Assembly: GCA_037576195.1 (NCBI GenBank)
Contig: CM075103.1
Span: forward strand, 1,674,001 to 1,738,000
DNA: 64,000 nt
Source of the DNA: Phytoseiulus persimilis
Taxonomy: Eukaryota; Arthropoda; Arachnida; Mesostigmata; Phytoseiidae
Direction of reading: 5' to 3'
Below are positions 31,743-42,614 of this stretch, piece by piece. Numbering within the stretch: position 1 is the first letter of the stretch; each line of letters opens with the position of its first letter. The notes below the pieces were generated by a model. That model saw nothing but the letters and a program-made list of their open reading frames with translations, was not told where the DNA came from and made no database searches. The position numbers and the translations under genes are program-made.

Positions 31743-32933
31743 ACGCAGCTGTCGTTCACGCCTCAGTGTGCAGTTGATCGTAAGCCCGGAGTTCAGCTGA
31801 GAATCCGGCCGCGAAGATCCGGAAAATAGTCTCTGGGCCGAGAGGCTTCGCGGAGCTCCCTTCCGGAAGCTCTCGGAGTCATGGGCCCTCTCTGGCGTTC
31901 TTCCGGCGGAATCTGCAAAAAGTTGGGCAAGCGGATGACTGCGCCGCGCTTCGACTCCAGCGATCCCTCTCGAGGAAGGCCGAGAATCTGAGGGAAACGG
32001 TTCGAGCGTTTTCTACTTTAACCTCATCCCTTCTGCTGCGCTGCTGAAATGCTAGCAATTGCACCGCAATCAGAGGAGACGTGTCAGCGGATCTCGGGCA
32101 GTTCGAATGAGTTAGAGTGATCGAATGCTCAAACGCAGGGAGATGTGTCAGAACGGGCGCTTCTGTCAGGCGAGGTTCCAGCGTCGATTCTGCCGATCCC
32201 TAACATGGTCTGCGGAACCCAGAGGATCTCGGGGTCGCCTTTGGAAAGAACTGACTCAACGGTGATCGTAGCGACTTCTAAATTCCACCGTCACGGATTC
32301 GAAGCAATCATAATGCGAAGTGCCTCCACTTTCCGCCGCTACCTTTGAGAGCGAGCTGAACTCTCGTGACCACCTAATGTCTTGTCTGCTCAGCGCATCA
32401 TTTCCAGACGAGCGGCCAGCGGCAGTTCGAAACCTTCGAAAAGAAAATTTGCGTCCCTCAAATCAGACTAGGGGTCTGAATCAGCCGGGGGAACACCACT
32501 GGCCCGCAGGGATCGGCTCACAGAAAATCAACGCCATCAACGTCCCGTGCTCCAGGTCCAGAATCCAGTCCCCCTGCGCTGTAAGGGAACAGGCCCGTCC
32601 CCCAAGCCAGGACCGCCAAAACCATGTTATTTGTTCCGCACTCTCTCGTGAGGTAATCGATCCCTGTTGGGTTCTTGAGCGCATGAAGGCTCTCTCGCTC
32701 CACGTAGCAAATTTGGTTGACTGGCCATCTTGCTGACGCGGTCAGTTGCTTGAGCTTGAGGTCGACGCCGATCCTACGCGCAGAAAAATCATAGCGTCAA
32801 CAAACGACGCTTTAAGGCGCGAAAGCGCTTGAAACTGGCTTGAATGACCCCCATGAACTCGTGTACCCACGAACTCCGAGCAAAAAGTTTCGAATGGTAG
32901 TAACGATGATGAACCTCTTTCATTCGACAATCA

Positions 32934-32939
32934 TTTATT
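32934..32939 (-). terminator. Possible distal poly(A) signal of the p85 gene
   Basis: TTTATT on the + strand, at the left border of the AT-rich stretch, is a candidate end for a very long p85 3' UTR. Nearer non-canonical signals (ATTAAA near 35555) are also possible. Confidence 0.3.
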
Positions 32940-34881
32940 TTTTTCTAATATATAATATATATACAACAATGCAGTAAACGTGAATCAATTAATTATTCGG
33001 CATACGACTCTATTTGAAAGTACATTACATAAGAAAGGAAGACAAAATAGAAAATAATAAATAACTAGCTATCATAGTTCTCATTCATTGTATGTTATTG
33101 GAGTCATTGCTTGCTTTTGTTGATGTTGTTCGCGCTACGACCTCTTGAGACCGTTGATAATCGATACATCAGAAACGTTAAGATCAGACGGCAAAGAAAT
33201 TCCGTAAACGATTCAAAAGTCAGAACTGAAGGGAAGCTGGAGGAAAGTCAGGGAGCCAAATCGAATGTCAGCATCGAACAGAATCAGAAATTTACACAAC
33301 CAGTTATGTCTCGGAAGGATAACTCGCCGCACCATAGAAAGGGGGTCCAGAATCGGTGAAAGGAGGACTGGGTTTCTTGGTCGGTCACCAGGCTGCCGGC
33401 AGGCAAACCGGCACCCGGACAGGTAGAAATAGGGAGAGGAGTTGGGAGGGTAGATGACTGATGTGGAGGTTATTTCGTTTCCACACGGTTGTGAGGTCAT
33501 ATCTAACAGATGATACATTGTTTGATAAGGAAGAGTCACACGAGTAGGCGAATCCCATTCCTCCACATCTCACTCGCTCGTTCGCTCGCTCTCTTTCTTT
33601 CTCACTCGCGCGCGTTACAATTGAAAAACCTAGATAGTTCTAATGTCATCATTATCAGTACGTTCACTGACATCGTTTCCATTACTCTCCGTGGGTGTGA
33701 TCGTAATAAGACTAATAATGATCGTATTTTAAAAAGAAATACGTAATCGTTCCTTTTTTTTGTCTGTATGAGAATATCAATGTCACAAGTGTCCAAAGCT
33801 CATCGAGAAACTTATCGCTGTGGTTCCGCAAGTCGCATTCGGATCTTAGTCTCTCTCGGAGCATTTGAAAAATTTGGATCTAGAAATTCGGGACACGTTT
33901 CTCGACGACCTTGGTCAAAATACATGCTAATGAAATTGTTGCCAAAAAATGCAAGCGTTATAGTCTTCATCAATTGGAATAGTTCTAAATTTTGCAATTC
34001 TACAATGATCCACACATGTCGCTCTCCGTTCATATTGATCACCCGCTGCGTTGACCCCTCGGGACCAACGAGCGTTCACGTGACGTTCCGTTCTCAGCCG
34101 GTACATTGAAGATTTCGGACATCGTTTCAGCGGTTTTCGAAAGCTCACACCCCGGATTCTAGATTCTGTCGATCAAAGATTCCAAGGGCGTGAGCGATAG
34201 CAAGGACGCTAAAGTCTCCCAATGGTTCCGAAAAATCGAACTCTTCGAAGCAAACAGTTGACAATCCACTGTCATTCGGCCGGACACCGCGTCATCACCC
34301 TGTTCTCTCAAAACGTGATGTTCACTGCCTAACTTCCATGCGCTAGCTTCCGCGATCATTGGCGGTGGCCCTAACTGAGACCTTCCAACGATTAACCGAA
34401 GTATCGGCAGCTAAGCCGACGGAACGATGGCAATCGTCGGATTGCACGTCACCCTCAGACACGCGGCGTCTCCTCGGACCAGTGATGGAGTCCGCGCATG
34501 GCATCCTCGTAGTTCAGGCATACTGTCAACATCAACCCGATCTGTCTCAACCGGCTCTGTCGTAAACATCATCGCCCTGTCACTGTTTTCCGTTTCCTCA
34601 TTCAGTCAAGGAGCCACTCGAGGCTTCGGAGTCGTCCCACCGTTTTTTGATAATGTTAATGGAGTGCCATCCTCACTGCAGACTCTCTATGCTTGTCAGC
34701 AAGAAGCGTCACTCTCACGATTGGTCACATCCGCCCATGATCTCTGAATTATCGATGCGATGTTTCGAATTGTCTATCATAGTTACTCAAATCAAGCTCT
34801 TAGTCCCTCCCTCTTTTTCCTTGAATCTTTGCTACGTCGACATGAACTCGTCACCATTTCACACTCCCTCAAGTTTCGCTA

Positions 34882-34914
34882 CATATGTATATATGTATAT
34901 GTATGTATTTATAC
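34882..34914. repeat. Imperfect (TATG)n microsatellite
   Basis: About 33 bp of TATG/TATA units, interrupted. Confidence 0.7.
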
Positions 34915-36295
34915 CATCAATGTATATACGCATCAGTAGTTTCTTTCATCACACCGTCAATGATCATCATCTCCATCATATTGTCATCATCATGGATAAG
35001 GTAATACACATTCTTTTCGTCGCATCAGTCAGACCATCTATCGATTGAAAGGTAGACCGTTAGATCGATCGATCAGTAATTCAATCAATCAATGGATCGA
35101 ATTATCGGGATCGATTCCGAGAAAGCCAGGGGGACATCCCGTCGCATGCGGACAGCAAGCAGACGGTCGGACAAACTTCACCGAAGAAACACACATTCAT
35201 TCGAGATAAAAGTTTGTTCTGTCTCTCATCCGAGTGAAGATTTGTTCAGCGATGCCTCTTGGCCTCAACCGATCTCATCGAGACCTATCCGTTGACCGTT
35301 GTGAGTGGGCGGCCTGCGGATGGTCCTTGTGCCAACTGAAGTCTCAACTGCTTCACGTTCGTTTCGCTAATTCGGCGACTACTACAAGTTATAATTTGCT
35401 CAATTCTTGTATTCACGTTCTTCCCTTTGATGAGGTGGGGATCACAGCCATTGCGGTAGCTATTGTCGTCGGTTCTCAAAGGTGCGTTAGAGGGCCAAGC
35501 TGTTCAGAGCTCGATCTCCCCCTAGACCGCGGTTCAACTTAACGAGAAAGACGGGATTTAATTATACACTGTTTTCTTCGGTACACGACTCCTTCTTCTC
35601 CCCTTTTTCAGCTCGTTGTCAATCGATTTATCATGACGAAAGAGAGAAATTTTCAAATTCGATGATTTGCTGGATTGACGACAATCCATCAGACCAATGT
35701 TTTTCCTTTTCTTGTGAAAGTTTCGGCGATGTTGATACATCTCGAATCGTTCAGGTCGATCGATTCGACCGTTTCTAGGTTCAATTTGAAATATCCACTA
35801 CGTCGTTCCATAAATCAGCTCTCATTTCTTTAAAATTCTAGATTCAATCCACAGGTATCGGAGAGTTTCCTTTGCAAAGATAATAAGTTGACATAATTAA
35901 TTGATCGATCTATCATCACTTATTAACACTCGAAGATTATCGCGATTTCAGTAGCTGATCGGACTTTCGCGGCCGGCCAATTCTCGTATTCGAATTTTTG
36001 CCATGAGCAACAGTTGATCGGAGTTTCAAGCTTCGCAGAAAATAGTGCTTTCCTAGATTTTGTATTCGTTCAGTGCGAATGTATCTGTGTTGTCGGAAAG
36101 AGCAGACCGCGCTCCGATCATCTGGCAAAGAGTTTTGGTCTCCGTCAGTCAAGTGCTTGTTTCGTCACGAGCCGCTGTCGAATTCGTCGATTAGGAGAGT
36201 CCAACTGGACAAAGTCACGCGACTCTGTCGGCGAATCAGTCGGATTCCGAAAATTGGGATATCCTAAATTTGGGGCTTTTCTTCGATTGCTAACT

Positions 36296-36321
36296 ACACA
36301 CACACACACACACACACACAC
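36296..36321. repeat. (AC)13 microsatellite
   Basis: Thirteen perfect AC units, followed by CTCACCCACACTCAC. Confidence 0.9.
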
Positions 36322-36802
36322 TCACCCACACTCACATTACTCGAATAACTTGCCACTTGGGAAAATCTTGGATGAATGGATTAGACAGGTGGATGGATGC
36401 ATGGATGCTCTGCATGCATGCCGCTTCATGTGCGATCTCAAAAGAGTGACGATCGAAGGTTCAATTCGCAGCACTGGTTCTTCTCATCAGTTCTCATCGC
36501 CCGGGACGCTCTTGTGAGCCCTAACTCGGTGTCACTTTGTTGCTGTTGCTCAATCATTGATGGAATCAATCAGGGCTGCTTGAGATCAAGGTTCCTTCTT
36601 GGGACGACCTACTCGGGCGGTGGTTGGACGATCGGTCGTGATCAGACGTTCCTAATTCACGTGAATTTATCCGAAGCTTCACGTACGATGTTAGCCGTGT
36701 GAGTCGTCGAGGATGGAATGCGGCGGTGACGACGAAGGAACACGGGACTGAAAAAGCGCTGATCGGATACACTGGGAAATCCGTTCTCTGCTGCTGCGCT
36801 GT

Positions 36803-39800
36803 TCACTGGCCGGAATGAACCGGAGTGGCCAGCGTGGTGTTTCGCAGCGCCGGGTTATGCTCTTCAAGTGAAACCCTATTGTAGTGCAACACCAAGCTCT
36901 TCAGTGTGGGGAAAAACGCTTGATTCTCCGCGAAACCATATCCGTGTGTCGTTTCGAAGATCAAACAATGTTCGACTTTCCCCGTGACTCTGCGAGAGGA
37001 GAAAAAAGCAAATTAGACTTGAAAGAGCTCTCGACCGTCGGCTCCTTCCATGATAAGCGAACACAAGGTCAGCATTCCGCGGGCTGCGGTTTCGACGGCA
37101 CGTGTGCGTCGTGGAACGAGTCTCATGAAGAGCTTTTATGTAAGGAATTTATGGATGGTTACGAAAACGCCTACAAAACGACCACAAAACTTACATAAGC
37201 GATAAAGCAAATTGTCCAGTTTTGGATTTTCGGATCAAAAAAGTCCCATGATGCCTTCCTTCCAACATTTTCTCGGCCTCGGAACGAGTGCACTCGCTGA
37301 TGAGCCAAGTGCTCTCATTGTTGTGAGGCAGGTTGGAATCTTCGCGAGCGGTGGGGTTCGTCATCGTGTAGTAGTTACCTGTGCGGAATTCGTATTTCAA
37401 GCCTTTTTGTGAGGACTACGATCGGGGGAGAAGGAGCATCCACATTCACCACTTCCAACAAACACCTAGACTCGATGGGATATGTACTCACCGGTTGACG
37501 GTTGGTTCGTCCACGGACTCGCGGCATCTTTATCTTTGTGTTCGTCGAACTGAGAAGATTCCTGCAGCAATTTGTTGATCTCGTCTTTGCTAATTCCGTG
37601 CCGTATGAGGCTCACTTGGCAGAAGTTGCGTTGCTTACTTCGTTGGGCGATTTCCACTTTGAGGGTGTTCATTGCGGTTTCGATCTCTCGCTGAATGTTC
37701 AGGTGCTTCTCAATCTGAGTCTTGACACAAGCGTGTTCGTGCTCTAGCGAGTCTTTGCGCTGCTTCAAGAGTTTCAGATTGTCCTCGAGCTCCACTCGGT
37801 ACTGTGGATACTTCTGGATAGCCTCCTGGGCGGCTTTCGTCTGGAGCTCGTACATATCGGTCGCCTGCTCGAACGACTTCTGAGCGTGATTCTTGAGATC
37901 CACTTCCTGTCTGAGTTGGCTGTATCTGTCATGGAGGCGATCGAGCTCCCGCGAAAACGAGAGGAATTCCCGGTTGCTCTTCATCAGCATCTGACGGAAC
38001 GTAACAGAGTCGAATCGGCGAGAGTCGTCGTCGTGGAATCGTGACACCGGATACAGCAGCCGGACATTCAGCAGAGGGTTGTATTGCGCCAGCGAGTTGG
38101 TCCTGAAGTGTTGAACGAGGTCGACGACAGACTTGAACGTGAGAGGATCGGTGAAGCCGTAGTGGCCGTCCCGGTGGATGATCTTGATGAGCTTGTTACA
38201 GCCGCCTTGACGCAGCGTCAACGTGAAGTCGCCGCTCGCTTTCGACGCGGCATCCCGGACGATGAACGTCCCGTCGGGAGTATCTTTCAGCTTCTCATTG
38301 CACTCCTCTCGGCTGATTTCACCCCAGTACCATTCGGCGTTCGCCAAGCCAGTTCCGCTTTCGACGGCACTCGACGTTATTCCTTTGCTCTTCGATGACG
38401 TTGCGGTGCTGGTCGTTTTCGTCATCGTCGCCGTCGTCGGAGGGGACCCGGCTGCGTGCGGGACCAGCGGCTGCTGCTGTGAGGACATCTTGCGCGGAGG
38501 GACTACCGGAGGCAGCGATGGAACCTCGAAGTGCGGCAACGTTTCACCCCAGTCGCCGCGGGATAGGAGTAAACTGCAGATGCGGACGTGCAGAGGCGTG
38601 TTGCTGATAATCGAGACTATATTCTCGAATTTGGGCCTCAGAATCAGGTAACAGAAGGCGTTCACCAAATCGAACGGCGGTTGGGTTTTTCCCCGGTTGA
38701 ATTGCAATCTACACACACGACACAGATGCGACAATAAAGCTCGTAACGTCGACTCGTGGGTCGCGGGTAGTTGATGAACTAGTTGACGGAGATGAATGGC
38801 GCAATTTTCGTCGTTTTTCTCTCCTGGAAGCAGTGGAGCGGACGAGCATGAGTCTCCTGAGCAATGAATCCCAGTCAAAGCATCGAGTCGAGATGAGCGT
38901 GCGCGATACTCACCGGCAACTTCGAGGAAACGGTCGTAAAAATTGAAAGGTATCAATGGAGAACTGAGTTTTGAAATGTAGTGTTTCAGAGCGGCCGCGA
39001 AGCTTTCAACAGGATAGCCAGAAAGCTCAGAGTGTTTCGCCGGGTTGCTAACGTCTGAAACAGAATATTAACGTCAGTCGTGACGTCAGACCTGTGGACT
39101 CGTTCGGTTTGAGGCTGTTACTCAGTTTCTTCGCGACAAAATCGACGTCGAATCATCCTGCATACGATGAACTGCATATGATAATCCAGAGGCATACGCG
39201 TCGGCCTCCGAGTCGACGCGGAGAGTTTCCACAGTTCGATGATTCATCGCGTTCGACCATTTCGACTGATGCTCCAGCTCTACGACATGCCGACTGCTAT
39301 CGGATTTGGCAGACGGCAACGGCGGCGCCTCGGGTCCCCTGCCGTCGATCTGAGCTGTGGCGGCGCAGCACGACCGCCGACACGGAAAGCTAGCCAGAGC
39401 TGTTATACAATACGGATTACTCACCCTGCGATAATTTTCGGACGAGATCGTTGACGTCGCCCGGTGCGTTATGCGATCCGTAGACGGCGTACAAATCAAT
39501 CGAGGCATCCCGATGTGCCAATAGCTCGATGTTTTCGATGCAACTCAGCACGCAATTAGGGGCCGCTTGTTCTGCCACGCTGAACTGCTCGGAGAGCTCG
39601 ATGGATGCGGGCGATTCTAAGACGGCCACCAGACGACGATGGAGGGACTCGGGCGGAATCCGGCCAGGGGAGCAAGGGGGCAGTTCGGTCGACAAACAGT
39701 CGTGATGGCTCACCGCTCCGCAAGCTCGGCATAGGAGACCTGTGCGGGAGGATAAAGCTTTAGGTTCCTCGGTTCAGAGTCTGTTTCGAACGTTCCGGCC

Positions 39801-42614
39801 GCGGACAAGAGCGGCAGACTGGGGAGTTTTCACGCCGAAAACTGCTTGGCGGAAATTTTCGAGGTGGAAAAGTCTCCGCGACCGCAAGGACCCCGCTCAA
39901 AAAGTGTCACTGATCGCATCGAAAAAGCTCCCCGGGACTGTGAGCGTTCACCGCCTCTGCTTGTCAGTATTGTCTGCCAGCGACTGCAGAGTCGAGAGCC
40001 TAGGAAGAGACTGTACCCGGCATCTATAGCCGAAAACGCTCCTCAGGCATAAAGCATAATTCTCGCAAGGGTGCAATAGCGCCGCCGATCCTCAAACGGA
40101 TCGCCGGTCGGGCCGTCAGATGGAAAAGGACGGATTGCAGATCGAGACGACAATGAGACTGGCAGACAAACGGACATACGGAGGAGCGGACGGACGGACG
40201 GGTCGGTCAAGAAGGTCGCACGCACGCGCTTGCAGACGCACCTTGTCTTCCAGAGAGTGACATTTGACACTGTTCGCATTTATCGGCTGCCGATCGGAAG
40301 GCAACGAGCTGCAGCTGATGACTGGGCTGCATTTGCTGCTGTTGATCTTCTGGAACGGAGGTGATGCCCGGCGTGGAAACCCGTGAGCTGATCGTACTCG
40401 AGCTCGTGCTGCCATGATGACTTTCGAGACTTTCGCGGCATTTTGTGCTTTGACACTTCGCAGAAGAAACGTTTTTCTCGTCCTGCAGTGCGCCCACATC
40501 GGCCAGTGACGCAGCATCCTCCGCCGGCAGGTTCTGCCAATAATAAACACATTGGTCAAACTGAAGTCTAACTCCCATTCGCCTCGCATGAAACCGTCGC
40601 AGCTTTCGAAAAGCAAGGAAACTCCATCTTGAGGCGGAGATCGGCTCTCCGGTGCGCACGAACAGAGGAAGACAGATATCGAGGGGGAAGGAAGAGGGGA
40701 TGGGGGGGGGGGGGGGGGGGGGGTCAAGCAGAATCCCGATGAGCGAACAGAGACAAGAAACGGGTACTAGGGCTAACATCGGGTTCGAATGAGTGGTCGA
40801 TCAGTTTTGCGGATGGCAATTCGAGGGAAACAAAGCGGGAACGCGCCACGGATGCGAACATGGCAGTCTTGACGCTTTTACCACCTCCACCACCGCCACC
40901 GCTAAGGCCACAATCATCCAACACCTCTGAACCACCGAAACCGCCAACAGAACAACAAGCTGGTGCTGACGAATTGCCTGGTCGCCAAAAAGATCTGATT
41001 GAATTGGCTGTGCGAGAGAGGAGTCTGTTCGCTGGGAACTGCATACGTGCTTGTAAATCAAAAAGTGGCAGTTCTAAAACAAAACCCGACAAGAGCCACA
41101 AAAATCAGCAACAAAAGAGAGAACACCTTGTCTCTGGATAGAATCGGAAAGATCCCAACTGGCAACGGACATTTTTCAACAAGCATTCGTAGCCCGAGGG
41201 ACCGAGACAAAAGGAATTGCAGCACTTCCATCATATTCTGTGAAAATCGTTACTTACGATGCCTCGATTCCTGCACAGTTCTGAGATGCAGACCAGAATC
41301 GTTTGTTGCGGGTAGTCTTCTTTGATGCCCATGCCAGCCAGTTTGTGCTTGTCCAGCGCTGGTAGGTCGCTGCCTTGAATGGCGGTGGACTCGAAGGGTC
41401 CACTGTACGAGATCATGTTCACGGAGGCCATCCACTCCAGCACGTTGCGGGTCGTCCACTCATACACCGGCTGCAACACATACACCGAGTTGTGAGGCTT
41501 TGGCACTTTCGGAATTGCTACGGGAAACCAGCTCCAGCGAACATCTATGGAGGTCTTTCCAGCGTTAAGAGAATCACTGATTTGGAGAGCGTCCGTCCCC
41601 TCTCGTGGAACGAATACGGGCATAGCCTCATAACCTATGTCATCTTTCTGGGGTATCGCAATCGATACATCAACGACGGCCGATGAGGCAAGCTTCGCCG
41701 CCAGTTGAACCGAGCGCGTTCTCCCGCAAGACACGGACAGACGGACGTTCGAACGTTTGCGATGAATGGTGGAACTCACGCACGACATGCTATTCTGAAT
41801 GCTGTCTCTATCAATGAACCATTCTTGAATCGGAAACTCGCAATCCTTCCGGACAACCTCGTTCGGCAGGGGAAGGATTTTCCCGGAGGATCGGGAAAAG
41901 TGGAGCTGATGCAGAACCGCGATGGTTTCAGCGACGTCTATTCGATTCACCCGCTTCCCGCTAAATATAAATATCCACCTGTCTGGGAGCACTTGATGCT
42001 TCCACAGTGAGGATTTCATTAGACTACTCGTTAATCGTTGAGCAGTTTTGATCGAACCGGGCCCACATTCGCGGAACCATTTCGTTATCCGATCGTGCGT
42101 CTTTCCGATGCAAGTGTGTTCGAAGTAACCTTCTACATTAAGGAGATACTGCCTAGCTTCTACTTGAAACAGACTGTCTGTGGAAAGGCGAGGCGAAACA
42201 ACAGAAAACTGAAATCCGCAGCCAGACCGGCTCACCGGTGCCGCCAGCTCTTCGCGCTGTGTCGCTCCCGAGCATTTGAGAAATATTCAACTGGACGTTC
42301 CGTCCCCTCGACCAACTTTGACTTCATCTGAAGACGTTTATGCTCATTGGAACATCGATCTTCAGGATCCAGTTCATGTTCTTCGCATTTCGCTCCGTGA
42401 AAAGATGCCGCAGTTCGTATTCGTCGTGGTGCTTGCTACTTCTGGTGGTGGTAGCAGCAGCTCGCTGGTGGTTGGTAAGCCTCGACATCAGCGACGATGG
42501 TAGCTGCCTGCCCGGCTCACTCACTCACCCAAGCAGCAGCAGCAGCTCTTGTTGCTCAAGGTTAAACACAGCGGCTAGCGGTGGCGACCCGAGATGACGA
42601 AAGAAGGAAGCCAT
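36803..42614 (-). CDS. PIK3R: Large p85-type PI3K regulatory subunit (SAM-C1-RhoGAP-like-SH2-iSH2-SH2), nine exons
   Basis: Exons are 42529-42614, 41780-42173, 41258-41647, 40242-40533, 39425-39739, 38914-39054, 37492-38823, 37195-37378 and 36803-36989. All joins keep phase and give 1106 residues (human p85 about 724). The layout is an N-terminal region of unknown fold ([16 protein letters not shown]); a SAM domain at about 225-286 ([16 protein letters not shown] to [16 protein letters not shown]); one C1 finger at about 362-411 (H-x12-C-x2-C, then [12 protein letters not shown]); a RhoGAP/BH-like domain at about 430-620; the proline motif [10 protein letters not shown]; nSH2 ([24 protein letters not shown]); the iSH2 coiled coil that binds p110; and cSH2 ([24 protein letters not shown]). 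It recruits PI3K to phosphotyrosine. The RhoGAP Arg-finger position reads LYAVYGS, without Arg. The start exon ([17 protein letters not shown]) is the least certain part; the second-exon acceptor is a tandem ACAGACAG and only the inner AG fits. Confidence 0.88.
40702..40723. repeat. Poly(G) tract, 22 bp
   Basis: Twenty-two uninterrupted G, in the p85 intron 40534-41257 and about 170 bp upstream of the C1 exon. The transcript strand carries poly(C). Confidence 0.9.

Larger units (their letters stand above)
31743..36802. other. AT-richer region, LIPT2 to p85 3' side
   Basis: No coding exon is recognised. From about 32.9 to 36.4 kb the sequence is visibly AT-richer than the rest, with microsatellites. 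It ends on the left with a minus-strand AATAAA at 32934-32939. This may be a long p85 3' UTR of about 3.9 kb or plain intergenic DNA. Loose ATGG/GATC tetranucleotide stretches occur near 35054-35100 and 36360-36425. Confidence 0.45.
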
